The notes beneath the pieces are model-generated. The model was not told the origin of the DNA. It did no database searches and was given only the letters and a program-made list of their open reading frames with translations. Position numbers and translations under genes: made by a program. Of a DNA stretch of 64,000 bases, positions 6,860 to 14,671 are shown in pieces. The DNA is taken from NCBI RefSeq assembly GCF_019375475.1, contig NZ_JAHXGQ010000001.1:248001-312000 (forward strand), written 5' to 3'. The stretch comes from Saccharothrix obliqua (GTDB lineage: Bacteria; Actinomycetota; Actinomycetes; Mycobacteriales; Pseudonocardiaceae). Position 1 is the stretch's first letter, and each line of letters starts with the position of its first letter.

Positions 6860-7960
6860 TCAGTCGGGTGACGTGCTGGGCAGACCCGGGATGCTGCCCG
6901 GTGATGGCGCGTCCTCGCGCTGCTCCACCGTCCACGCGGTGGGCGGGGTCAACCCGTCCTGCCCCGCCGCGGACGCGGTTACGCCGCCTCGGTGGCCGCT
7001 CGAACTGTCACCGCAGCCGCTGGACGACGACGCCGTGGTCGGCGCGGCCGGTGCCTGCTTGGGCGCGGGGGACGGCGTGGGCGCCTCGGGGTTTTCCCAA
7101 GTCACTGCCGTGTTGGCCGGTTGGTCGTCGGCCGCGGGCGGCGGGAGCTGGGTGGGCGTGCTGGGTGCGGGGGCCTGGTGGAGCGGCGGTTTCGCCTCGG
7201 GCACCGCGCGCGATTGGAGCTGGGGCTCGGTGGCCTGCTGGTCCGGGGGCGTCGCCGAGTCCGGTGGCGCGCTCGGGCGGAGCACGTTCTTCGCCGCCAC
7301 CTTCGCCTCGTACTGCTCGGCCGGCAGGGTGTTCGACACCGTGCCCGTCCGGGACGACCTGCTGTCCGAGCCCGCGGTGGAACCAGTGGCACCGGTGGCC
7401 TCGGAGTCGCCGGTGAGGCTGTCCGATTCAGGGTCCGACACCGGGTCCGGGTCGGGGCTGGGGACGGTGACGGGCGGGTCGAGGTCGACGTCGAAATCGG
7501 TGGACGGCTCGTCGGCGGGCCAGAGCGGGTCGGCCGTGGTCTGGGTGGTCCAGGGCTCGTCCGGTGTGGACGATGGCGCTGGGGACGCGGGCGCTGTCAC
7601 CAGGAGGGGGAGCGCCGGTACGGGCACCGCGGCCGGCTGCGGGAGGGGTACCGCCGGGGCCGGGAAGGACGCGGTGGCCGGGTCGGTCGCGGGCACGGCG
7701 ACGGGGTCGGGCACGGCGACGAGGTCGGGCACCGCGACGGGGTCGGGCACCGCGACGGGGTCGGGCGCGGCGGCCGGGAGGGCGGTGGCCGGGTTCACCA
7801 CCAGGTTCACCAGGTCGAGCGGCTTTCGTGGCGCTTCCGGGTGGTCTTCGGCGTTGGCCGCGCCGCCGCAGAGGAGCCACGCCGCCGTGGCCAGACCGCC
7901 CACGGCGAGGGCCCGGAGCAGCAGCGATCCGCTGCGGCGCGCCGCGTCGGAGACTGCCAC
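6860..7960 (-). CDS. secreted Pro/Ala/Ser/Thr-rich protein
   Basis: 366 residues. A signal peptide is visible: basic start, hydrophobic core LLLRALAVGGLATAAWLL, then GGAANAED (cleavage about residue 38). The mature part is low-complexity Pro/Ala/Thr/Ser with four near-identical VAVPDP repeats (about residues 67-90), and it ends in a segment containing GCGDSSSGHRGG. There is no catalytic domain. It resembles extended cell-wall or surface hypothetical proteins of actinomycetes, and the function is unknown. It diverges from the subtilase gene, with a 228-bp gap. The long open frame and signal peptide on this strand support it over the overlapping frames. Confidence 0.6.
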   Translation of the reverse strand: MAVSDAARRSGSLLLRALAVGGLATAAWLLCGGAANAEDHPEAPRKPLDLVNLVVNPATALPAAAPDPVAVPDPVAVPDLVAVPDPVAVPATDPATASFPAPAVPLPQPAAVPVPALPLLVTAPASPAPSSTPDEPWTTQTTADPLWPADEPSTDFDVDLDPPVTVPSPDPDPVSDPESDSLTGDSEATGATGSTAGSDSRSSRTGTVSNTLPAEQYEAKVAAKNVLRPSAPPDSATPPDQQATEPQLQSRAVPEAKPPLHQAPAPSTPTQLPPPAADDQPANTAVTWENPEAPTPSPAPKQAPAAPTTASSSSGCGDSSSGHRGGVTASAAGQDGLTPPTAWTVEQREDAPSPGSIPGLPSTSPD

Positions 7961-8188
7961 CGTGGATCACCACCGTTCCGGTCACGGCGAACGGGACGGG
8001 ACCGTTCGAGGTCGACGTTCTGCTATGTCTAGCACTGGTGACCGCATTTTCGTACGTTCTGGCGCGGAACCCACTCGGAAGGGCGGTGCGGTGCGGCTGT
8101 CCGGGGCTGTCGTGCCGGTCCGTGAACACCGTCCGTCGTGTTCAGCGGATCGGGTGATGTCGGCGGGCGTCCGCTGTGGACGGCGGGC

Positions 8189-9241
8189 ATGGTGTCCTTT
8201 GTGGCCTCAACCGACCTCATCTCCCTGGTGGAACTCGCCGAGCGGTGGCGGGCGGAACAGCCCTCGCTGGTCGTGCACGACCCCGGCGGTCCGCAGGAGT
8301 GTTTGCTCCGTTCGGGTGAAGTGCTGGTCTACTCGGGCGGCACCCGGGTGGAGCTGGAGCGGTTGCGCCGTTGGGTGGACCGGGTCGAGGAGCCGGCCGG
8401 GGGCGTCACGCGCGTCCGCCTGCGGCCGGGTGCGGAGCCGGTGGCGGTCGCCGCGGACGGCGGACCGGCCGTCGCGCCGAACCACGTGCACGTCGGCAGC
8501 CCGATCATGCTCGGCACGGCCCGACCGCTGCCCGCGCCCGCGGACGAGCCGGCCACGCCCGCCGACGAGCGGTGGCCGGTGGTGGTCGCGGTGCTCGACA
8601 CCGGCCTGGACCCGCACCCCTGGTTCGCCGCCCGGCCGTGGTTCGACGCCGGCGTGCCGGAGGTGCTCGACGCCGACGGCCGCCCCGGCCAGGACCGGCA
8701 GGCCGGGCACGGCACGTTCGTCACGGGTGTCCTCTTGCAACACGCGCCCGGTGTCCAAGTGCGACCGAAGCGCGTGCTGTCGTCGCTCGGTCTCACCGAC
8801 GACGTGACCGTCGCACGCGGACTACGGGCGTCACGCGACGCGGACGTCGTCGTGCTCACCTCCGGCTGCCACACCGCCGACGACGAGTGCCCGCCCGTGC
8901 TGCGGCACGAGGTGGCACGGCTCGGCGGCATCGTCGTGGCGGCGGCGGGCAACGGTGGCACGACGCGCCCGGTGTGGCCGGCCGCGTTGCCGTCCGTGGT
9001 GGCGGTCGGCGCGGACGCCGACTTCTCCAACCGCGGCCCGTGGGTGGACGCGATCGCGCCGGGCGTGGACGTGACCAGCAGCTTCGTCCGCCTCACCGAG
9101 TCACGCGAGTACGGCTACGCGCGGTGGAGCGGCACGTCGTTCGCCGCGCCGCGGGTCGCGGCCGACCTCGCGCGGCTGCGGCACGAGGGGGTGCCCGCGG
9201 CCGAGGCCGTCCGCCGGGTCACCGCCCTCCAGCCGACCTAA
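8189..9241 (+). CDS. subtilisin-like (S8) serine protease, CHAT-associated
   Basis: About 350 residues. The catalytic set is complete: D137 (VLDTGLD), H174 (GHGTFVTGV), oxyanion N255 (AAAGNGG) and S317 (GTSFAAP). There is no signal peptide or pro-domain, so it is probably cytoplasmic. The first 130 residues are a separate domain of unknown fold. The ATG at 8189 is chosen; a GTG at 8138 is in frame, and neither has a strong Shine-Dalgarno. The gene ends tail-to-tail with the CHAT gene, the stops sharing bases (TAA 9239-9241, TAG 9240-9238). An intracellular subtilase beside a CHAT protease suggests a proteolytic relay (inference). Confidence 0.85.
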   Translation: MVSFVASTDLISLVELAERWRAEQPSLVVHDPGGPQECLLRSGEVLVYSGGTRVELERLRRWVDRVEEPAGGVTRVRLRPGAEPVAVAADGGPAVAPNHVHVGSPIMLGTARPLPAPADEPATPADERWPVVVAVLDTGLDPHPWFAARPWFDAGVPEVLDADGRPGQDRQAGHGTFVTGVLLQHAPGVQVRPKRVLSSLGLTDDVTVARGLRASRDADVVVLTSGCHTADDECPPVLRHEVARLGGIVVAAAGNGGTTRPVWPAALPSVVAVGADADFSNRGPWVDAIAPGVDVTSSFVRLTESREYGYARWSGTSFAAPRVAADLARLRHEGVPAAEAVRRVTALQPT

Positions 9242-11328
9242 CCGGCCCCGACGCACACGAAGCCCAGGTCGCCGTGCCGGGCCTGGGCCTCGGCCAGCGC
9301 TCGCGCCGGCGGTCCGGGACGGGCGTGCAGGGCGATCGCCAGGTCCACCACGCGGTCGTCGGGCACGGCCCGCACGCTCGCGATCACGGTCCGCGCGCCC
9401 CGCCGCACCAACGCGTTCGCCAAACCGGAATCGCACGCCGACAACACCACCAGCGACGGCGCTTTCGCCAACCGGTCGAAGTCGTACCCGTAGAGCGGGC
9501 CGTCCGCGAGTCGCAAATGGGACAACAGCGGAACGTCGGTCCGTCGAACGCCGTGTGCCGCGATGTGCACGACATCCGCACTTTCCATTCCAGCCAGTGC
9601 CGCATCGGCGGTGTGTGCGATTTGTCCACCGTGGACGCGGTGGAGTGCATTGATTTCCCGATCGGCGTGACGGAGGCCCGGTCCGCGAATCCACAGCTTT
9701 TCGCGGTACGAGGGCCTTCGCCGGGTCGCGGCCAGCCACGTGCCCGCGGACGGCGCGGTGGTGACCGGACGCCCGTGCAGGGACGGCAGCGCGGCCCACG
9801 GCACCTGGTCGAGTTCGGGACCGGGGACGATCACCAGTGGGCGGTCGCCCGCCGATGCCAGCAGTGCGTCCAGGTAGGACAGAGCTGGTCGGGTTTCCTT
9901 CAGCTCCAGGGTTTTCGCGTGCCGCGCGGCGTCGGCGGCCGGGCCGAGGTCGTGGAGCGCGCAGCGGCCGGCGGTCACCGCCACGCCGAGCAGCCGGCCG
10001 CGGTGGCGGAGGAACACGAGCATCGCCTTGTCACCCAACGCGTCCGTGAGGTCCGCGAGGTCGAGCGGCGGCGGGGTGGTGGTGCCGGCGGCCAGGGAGA
10101 GGCGGCGGACCTCGCGTTCCAGGGCGGTGGTGCGGTGGTGGTCGGTGGTGCGGCGGAGTCCGGCCAGCGCGGCGGCGGTGTCGGCGGGCGCGGGGCAGTG
10201 CGACCGGCGCTCGGCCCAGCGGACGGCGGCACGGGCGTCACCGCCGGTCAGGGCGTGTGCCAGGGCGGTCGCCGCCAGTTCGGTGCCCGGCCACGTGGTG
10301 GGTTGGTGCAGCCGCAGCCCCGCCCGGCACGCCGCCACGGCCGCGCGTCTCGTGGGTGCGGTGCGGGCGCGGGCGAGCCAGCCGATCGCACGGGCACGCG
10401 GGGTGCCGGTGTCGCGCGGGACGTCGCGCGGCGCGACGGGCAGGCGGAGTTCCGCCGCGTCGTCGTGGTGGCCGCGCCGGGCGCACGCGGCGGCGGTGGC
10501 CGTGCGGGAACCGGGCCGGCCCGCGCGGATCGCCACGGCGCGGGCCGCCGGGACGTGGCCGGACCGGTGCTGGTCGCGGAACAGGGATTCCGCGCGTTCG
10601 GCGAGCGCGCGGGCGGTCCGGCGGTCGCGGTCGCGGAGCGCGCAACGGGCGGCCAGCAGCAGGGCGTCGGGCAGGTGGGCGCCCCGGTCGCCGCGGTCGA
10701 GCAGGTCCGCGGCGCGGTGCAGCACGTCTCGCGCCTCGCGGACCAGGTCGAGGCGCAGCAACGCGTGGGCGCGGTCCACCAGGGCCTCCGGGCGGCGGGT
10801 GGTGCGCAGACCGGCACGCGTCGCCTCCTCGAAGTGGCGCAACGCGGCTGCCGGGTCGCCCGCGACCAGCGCCGTGAAACCCCTGTTGTGCAGGCAGGTC
10901 GCGGCTCGCTCGGGCTCGCCGAGCGCGGTCAGCGCGGCGTGCGCGGCGGTGAGGTCGGCGTCCGCCCGGCCGAGGTGGAGCGCCTGGGTGCGGGCGATGC
11001 CGCGACCGACGAGGGCGTTCGCCAGCCACCGGTCGTCGCCGGTCGCGCGCAGTCCCCGGATGGCGCGGGTGAGGGTCGCGATCGCCGGTACCGGTGTGCC
11101 CCGGCGGCACTGGGCCAGGCCGCGCAGGCAGTCCGCGCGGTGCCGGTCCGCGCCGGTGAACGTGGTGGTGGCCAGGTGCCGGGCGAACGCCGCGGTGTCG
11201 CCGCGGTCCAGCGCGATCCACGCCGCGGTGAGCCGGGCCGCCGGGTCGTCGGCGTCGGCCAGCACGTGGGCGGCGGCTCGCAGGCGGCCCCGTTCGACCA
11301 GGTCGAGGGCCTGCGCGTGCGGGGTCAC
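9238..11328 (-). CDS. TPR-CHAT caspase-like protease
   Basis: 696 residues. The N-terminal ~420 residues are helical TPR-like repeats (for example CLHNRGFTALVAGDPAAALRHF). The C-terminal CHAT domain carries the His-Cys dyad H592 (VVHIAAHG) and C632 (VVLSACDSG). CHAT proteases are the caspase-HetF-related clan CD peptidases, and bacterial members act in conflict and suicide systems. The GTG start overlaps the upstream gene (GTGA). It forms an operon with a small beta-rich protein and a sigma factor, and converges on an S8 protease. The TPR part is the probable sensor or scaffold, and the substrate is unknown. Confidence 0.88.
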   Translation of the reverse strand: MTPHAQALDLVERGRLRAAAHVLADADDPAARLTAAWIALDRGDTAAFARHLATTTFTGADRHRADCLRGLAQCRRGTPVPAIATLTRAIRGLRATGDDRWLANALVGRGIARTQALHLGRADADLTAAHAALTALGEPERAATCLHNRGFTALVAGDPAAALRHFEEATRAGLRTTRRPEALVDRAHALLRLDLVREARDVLHRAADLLDRGDRGAHLPDALLLAARCALRDRDRRTARALAERAESLFRDQHRSGHVPAARAVAIRAGRPGSRTATAAACARRGHHDDAAELRLPVAPRDVPRDTGTPRARAIGWLARARTAPTRRAAVAACRAGLRLHQPTTWPGTELAATALAHALTGGDARAAVRWAERRSHCPAPADTAAALAGLRRTTDHHRTTALEREVRRLSLAAGTTTPPPLDLADLTDALGDKAMLVFLRHRGRLLGVAVTAGRCALHDLGPAADAARHAKTLELKETRPALSYLDALLASAGDRPLVIVPGPELDQVPWAALPSLHGRPVTTAPSAGTWLAATRRRPSYREKLWIRGPGLRHADREINALHRVHGGQIAHTADAALAGMESADVVHIAAHGVRRTDVPLLSHLRLADGPLYGYDFDRLAKAPSLVVLSACDSGLANALVRRGARTVIASVRAVPDDRVVDLAIALHARPGPPARALAEAQARHGDLGFVCVGAG

Positions 11329-11720
11329 GCGACGAACCAGGGCGTGGCGCGGGCGCCGTCGAGCACGACGCGCAGCGGGCCGGGTGGGACGTGGTCGAGG
11401 TGGAACCAGCCGTCCGGGTCGACGGCGGTGGTCCGCGTGCCGCCCGGCCAGTGCGCGGTGGCGTGCCCGGCCGGGGCGTGGCCGGTCAGGCGCAGGCCGG
11501 TGGCGGTGGGTTCCAGGCGCAGGTCGAGGTCGGTGAAGCGCATGGTGCGGTGGCCGGTGCCACGCATCCCGCCTGGCGTGGTGCGGGCCGAGTCGGTGAG
11601 CAGGTCGAGCGGGTCGGCGTGGAGGCGGGTGGCGAGGGCGTCGCGGGCGTGCGTGACGAGGCGGGCGGGTGGCGGGTCGAGGCGGTCGAGCACGTCGGCC
11701 AGCGCGGCGAGCAGCGTCAT
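11325..11720 (-). CDS. small linker protein of the CHAT operon
   Basis: 131 residues with no named family recognised. An N-terminal helix (LLAALADVLDRLDPPPARLVTHARDAL) is followed by a beta-rich part with alternating hydrophobics, DLDLRLEPTATGLRLTGHAP and WFHLDHVPPGPLRVVLDG. The latter resembles carboxypeptidase-regulatory-like (Ig/transthyretin) beta-sandwich domains. It overlaps the sigma gene upstream (ATGA) and the CHAT gene downstream (GTGA), so all three are translated together. It could be an anti-sigma or adaptor between the sigma factor and the protease. That is inference from position only. Confidence 0.7.
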   Translation of the reverse strand: MTLLAALADVLDRLDPPPARLVTHARDALATRLHADPLDLLTDSARTTPGGMRGTGHRTMRFTDLDLRLEPTATGLRLTGHAPAGHATAHWPGGTRTTAVDPDGWFHLDHVPPGPLRVVLDGARATPWFVA

Positions 11721-12265
11721 CGGACGGCCTCCGTCGTCGCCAGGCGTCGGCGCAGGGCCTCCAGGCACCGGCCGCGGGTGGGGCCGAGGCTGTTCGGCGG
11801 GATGCCGGTGGCCTCCGCGACCTGCTGGAACGTCAGTTCCGGCGCGAACGCGAGCAGGCGCAGCAGGCGGCGGCAGCGGTCGGGGAGGGTGTGGTAGGCG
11901 CGCCACAGCCGGCGTCGGGTGTCGTCGGCGATCGCGATGTCCTCCGGGGTGGGCGCCTCGTCGACCGAGTCCCACAGGTCGACCGGGCGCTCGCGACCGC
12001 GGAGCCTCAGCGTGGTCAGCGACTCGCGGCGGGCGGCGGTGGTGAGCCACGCGCTCAGCCGGTCGGGGCGGCGGATGGTGGCGGCGTGCTCGGCGAGGAG
12101 CAGCCAGACGGTCTGGTTGACGTCGGCCGCGTCGTCGTGGCTCAGGCCGTGGGAGCGGGCCACCGCCCACACCAGGCGCACGTGCCGGCGGACGATCTCC
12201 TCCCAGGCGGCGTGGTCGCCCTCGCGGGCGCGGATCAGCAGGTCGGCGGTGGTGTGATCTCGCAT
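11717..12265 (-). CDS. ECF-type sigma-70 factor of the CHAT module
   Basis: 182 residues with sigma region 2 (AREGDHAAWEEIVRRHVRLVWAVA through DDAADVNQTVW) and region 4 (LPDRCRRLLRLLAF, FQQVAEATGIPPNSLGPTRGRCLEAL). This is the two-domain ECF layout without sigma-1 or sigma-3. There is no classical zinc anti-sigma next door; the two downstream genes take that place, coupled by an ATGA overlap. The ATG at 12265 has no close Shine-Dalgarno. It probably directs transcription of its own operon and perhaps the convergent protease (inference). Confidence 0.88.
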   Translation of the reverse strand: MRDHTTADLLIRAREGDHAAWEEIVRRHVRLVWAVARSHGLSHDDAADVNQTVWLLLAEHAATIRRPDRLSAWLTTAARRESLTTLRLRGRERPVDLWDSVDEAPTPEDIAIADDTRRRLWRAYHTLPDRCRRLLRLLAFAPELTFQQVAEATGIPPNSLGPTRGRCLEALRRRLATTEAVR

Positions 12266-12381
12266 GTCGGTTGTGAGGAACCGTCGACTCCGCCGGATCC
12301 CGTTGCCGCCTGAAGGTGTGGTTTCGGGAACCGGCCGCCCCCGCGCCACGTCTACGGCCGCCGCGCGGGGTGGGGAGCGGC

Positions 12382-14616
12382 CTACTCGGTGCGCAGACCG
12401 TCGGGGCGGATGGCCTGGCGGAGGGCGGGGAGGGTGCACAGGGCCACCACCAGCACCACGATCGCCGCCGGTGCGGCCGTCGTCGTCAGCTCCACCCACG
12501 TGACCCGGAACCGGTCCGGCGGCGACACCAGCCACGCCACGCCCAACCCGACCGGCACGGCCAGGGCGATGCCCAGCGCGGCGGGGATGGCGGACTGCCA
12601 CAGGGCCGCCGCGGTCAGCACCCTCGGCGGCACGCCGTTGGCCACCAGCACGGCCGTGTGGCGGCGGCGTTCCCAGACCTGGTCGACGGCTGCCGCCGCG
12701 AGGCCCACCACGGCCAGCAGGGTCAGCAGCACGGACCCGCCGATGACGCCGCTGCGCAACGACGTGAACAACTCGACCTGCCCGGCCTCGACCGTCGTCG
12801 GCAGCGTCACGGCCCGGTCCACGCGCCCCGTCGCGGCCAGCAGCCGGTCGCCGAAACCCTGGTCCGGGTCGCCCACGACGACCAGCTGCGCGGGCGGCAC
12901 GGCGTCCAGCACCGGGTCCGCCCCGGCCGCCACGAACAGGCCGGCCGCCTCGCCCGGCACCGTCCGGTGCGGCGGCACGACCCACGGGTGCCCCCCGACG
13001 ACCAGGCTCGTCCCCGCCGCGGGCACGTCCGCGCCGCCCGCCGTCCGGTACGCGACACCCGGCACGCAGTCGGTCACCCGCAGCCGTTCGGCGATCTCCG
13101 CGCAGTCGGTGCTCACCACCAGCGCCCGCACGTCGCCACGCGGCGCGTACGTGCGCACCTCGCTGACCCGCCGCACGCCGCCGACCAACGCGATCGCCTC
13201 CTCCAACGACCGGACGGGCGTGCGGTCGGACAACGCGAGCACCCACCGGTCGGCGTCGGGGTCGAGCGCCGTCTCGGCGGCCGACCGGGCGGCGGCGCCG
13301 AGCAGCACCTGGAGCGCCAGCGAACCGGCGAGCACCACGACGACCCCGGACACCACGCGTGGCACGGCCACGTCGGACCGCAAGGCGCGCACGGCGAGCA
13401 ACGGCGCGACGCCCTCCGGGCGCAACCCGTCCGCGACCCGCCCCACCAGCCACGGCAGCACCGCGCCCGTGCCGGCGAGCACCAACGCGATGCCGACGCC
13501 CAACGCGCCCGCGGTGGTCGAGTCGAACATCGCCCGACCCGTGCTGCCCACGACGGACACCACGACCAGCACCACCGAACCCGCGCCCAGCAACGCGAAC
13601 CGCCACCACGTCCGCCGCGGCGGCACCGAGGCGGCGGTGTTGTGGCCGAGCGGCCCGACGTCGACCGAGCGCAGGCCCACCAGTGCCGCCACCACCGCGA
13701 CCACCGGCACGCCGAGCGCGATCAGCACGCCGAGCAGGGGATCGGGCAGCAGGTCGGTCGGGAAGAACCCGACGCCCTCGACCTCGATGAACCTGGCCAG
13801 CGGCCGGGTCGCGAAGAACAACGCCACGCCGACCAGCAGGCCCAGCACAGCGCCCGCCAGCGTCTCGCCGCTCGCGATGCGGCGCACTTGGGCACGGCTG
13901 CCGCCGACGACCCGGATCGCGGCCAGCCGCCGGGCGCGGCCGGTCGCGCCGAGCCGGGTGGCGACCAGCACGAAGATGCCCAGCGGCACGAGCAGCGCCC
14001 CGATCGCGGCGGCCACCAGCAGCCGGTACACCGGCGGCAGCACCGACCGGGGCCGCTCGCCGCCGAAACCGGCGGCCGGGTGCGCGCCGTCGGCGTGCAC
14101 GGGCGCCAGGCCCGCGTAGAACACCAACGACTTGGGACGCGGCAGCCCCGCGTCGGCGATGACCCCGATGACCCGCTCCGGGAAGCGGGCGCGCACCGAG
14201 TCGTCGGTCTGGATCAAGTTCAGCAGTTCGGGTGACACCACCACCTCGCCCGGCTCGGGCAGCCGCGCCACACCGGGCGGCGCGGGCTTGTCCGGACCGG
14301 TGGCGGCCAGTTCGAGGCCGGTGATGCGGCGGCCCTGCCACGACACCACGACCTCACGCGCCCGCAGCGGCCCGGCCCCGGTCAGGTCGAGGGTGGCGGC
14401 ACGCACCCGCTCCGACTTGGCCTCGCGGGCGGGCCCGACCGACGCGGCGAGCAGCAGCACCACCACGCCCAGCCCGACGCCCGCCGCGGTGAGCGCCAGC
14501 CTGGCCCACGAGGTCCGGCTGCCCCCGACGGCCAGCCGGACCCCGAGGACCAGGTCCGTGAGCCACCCCGTCCGCACCGGGATACGTCCTGGGGTGGCCC
14601 ATCGCACGCGCTTCAC
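12382..14616 (-). CDS. FtsX-like ABC exporter permease (second)
   Basis: 744 residues with about ten hydrophobic segments: one near the N-terminus (ARLALTAAGVGLGVVVLLLA), a central cluster, and three at the C-terminus. This is the duplicated FtsX/MacB-permease layout with a large extracytoplasmic loop after the first segment. Its N-terminus (DLVLGVRLAVGG) parallels the upstream permease (DLALGVRLALGG), so the two are paralogues. A GTG start at 14616 is used; a GTG about 14 codons inside is possible. It is the last gene of the PadR-ABC operon. Such systems export lipids, peptides or drugs, and the substrate is unknown. Confidence 0.8.
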   Translation of the reverse strand: MKRVRWATPGRIPVRTGWLTDLVLGVRLAVGGSRTSWARLALTAAGVGLGVVVLLLAASVGPAREAKSERVRAATLDLTGAGPLRAREVVVSWQGRRITGLELAATGPDKPAPPGVARLPEPGEVVVSPELLNLIQTDDSVRARFPERVIGVIADAGLPRPKSLVFYAGLAPVHADGAHPAAGFGGERPRSVLPPVYRLLVAAAIGALLVPLGIFVLVATRLGATGRARRLAAIRVVGGSRAQVRRIASGETLAGAVLGLLVGVALFFATRPLARFIEVEGVGFFPTDLLPDPLLGVLIALGVPVVAVVAALVGLRSVDVGPLGHNTAASVPPRRTWWRFALLGAGSVVLVVVSVVGSTGRAMFDSTTAGALGVGIALVLAGTGAVLPWLVGRVADGLRPEGVAPLLAVRALRSDVAVPRVVSGVVVVLAGSLALQVLLGAAARSAAETALDPDADRWVLALSDRTPVRSLEEAIALVGGVRRVSEVRTYAPRGDVRALVVSTDCAEIAERLRVTDCVPGVAYRTAGGADVPAAGTSLVVGGHPWVVPPHRTVPGEAAGLFVAAGADPVLDAVPPAQLVVVGDPDQGFGDRLLAATGRVDRAVTLPTTVEAGQVELFTSLRSGVIGGSVLLTLLAVVGLAAAAVDQVWERRRHTAVLVANGVPPRVLTAAALWQSAIPAALGIALAVPVGLGVAWLVSPPDRFRVTWVELTTTAAPAAIVVLVVALCTLPALRQAIRPDGLRTE

Positions 14617-14671
14617 GTACTTAGAGACGGTTCAGGACCCCTTTCCGTGGCCCGCGCGGTTCGGATTGCCG

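Noticed and set aside
8371-12045. Open frame of about 1,200 codons across the subtilase and antisense to the CHAT gene
   Set aside because: The real proteins with catalytic motifs lie in other frames. This product is low-complexity without motifs.
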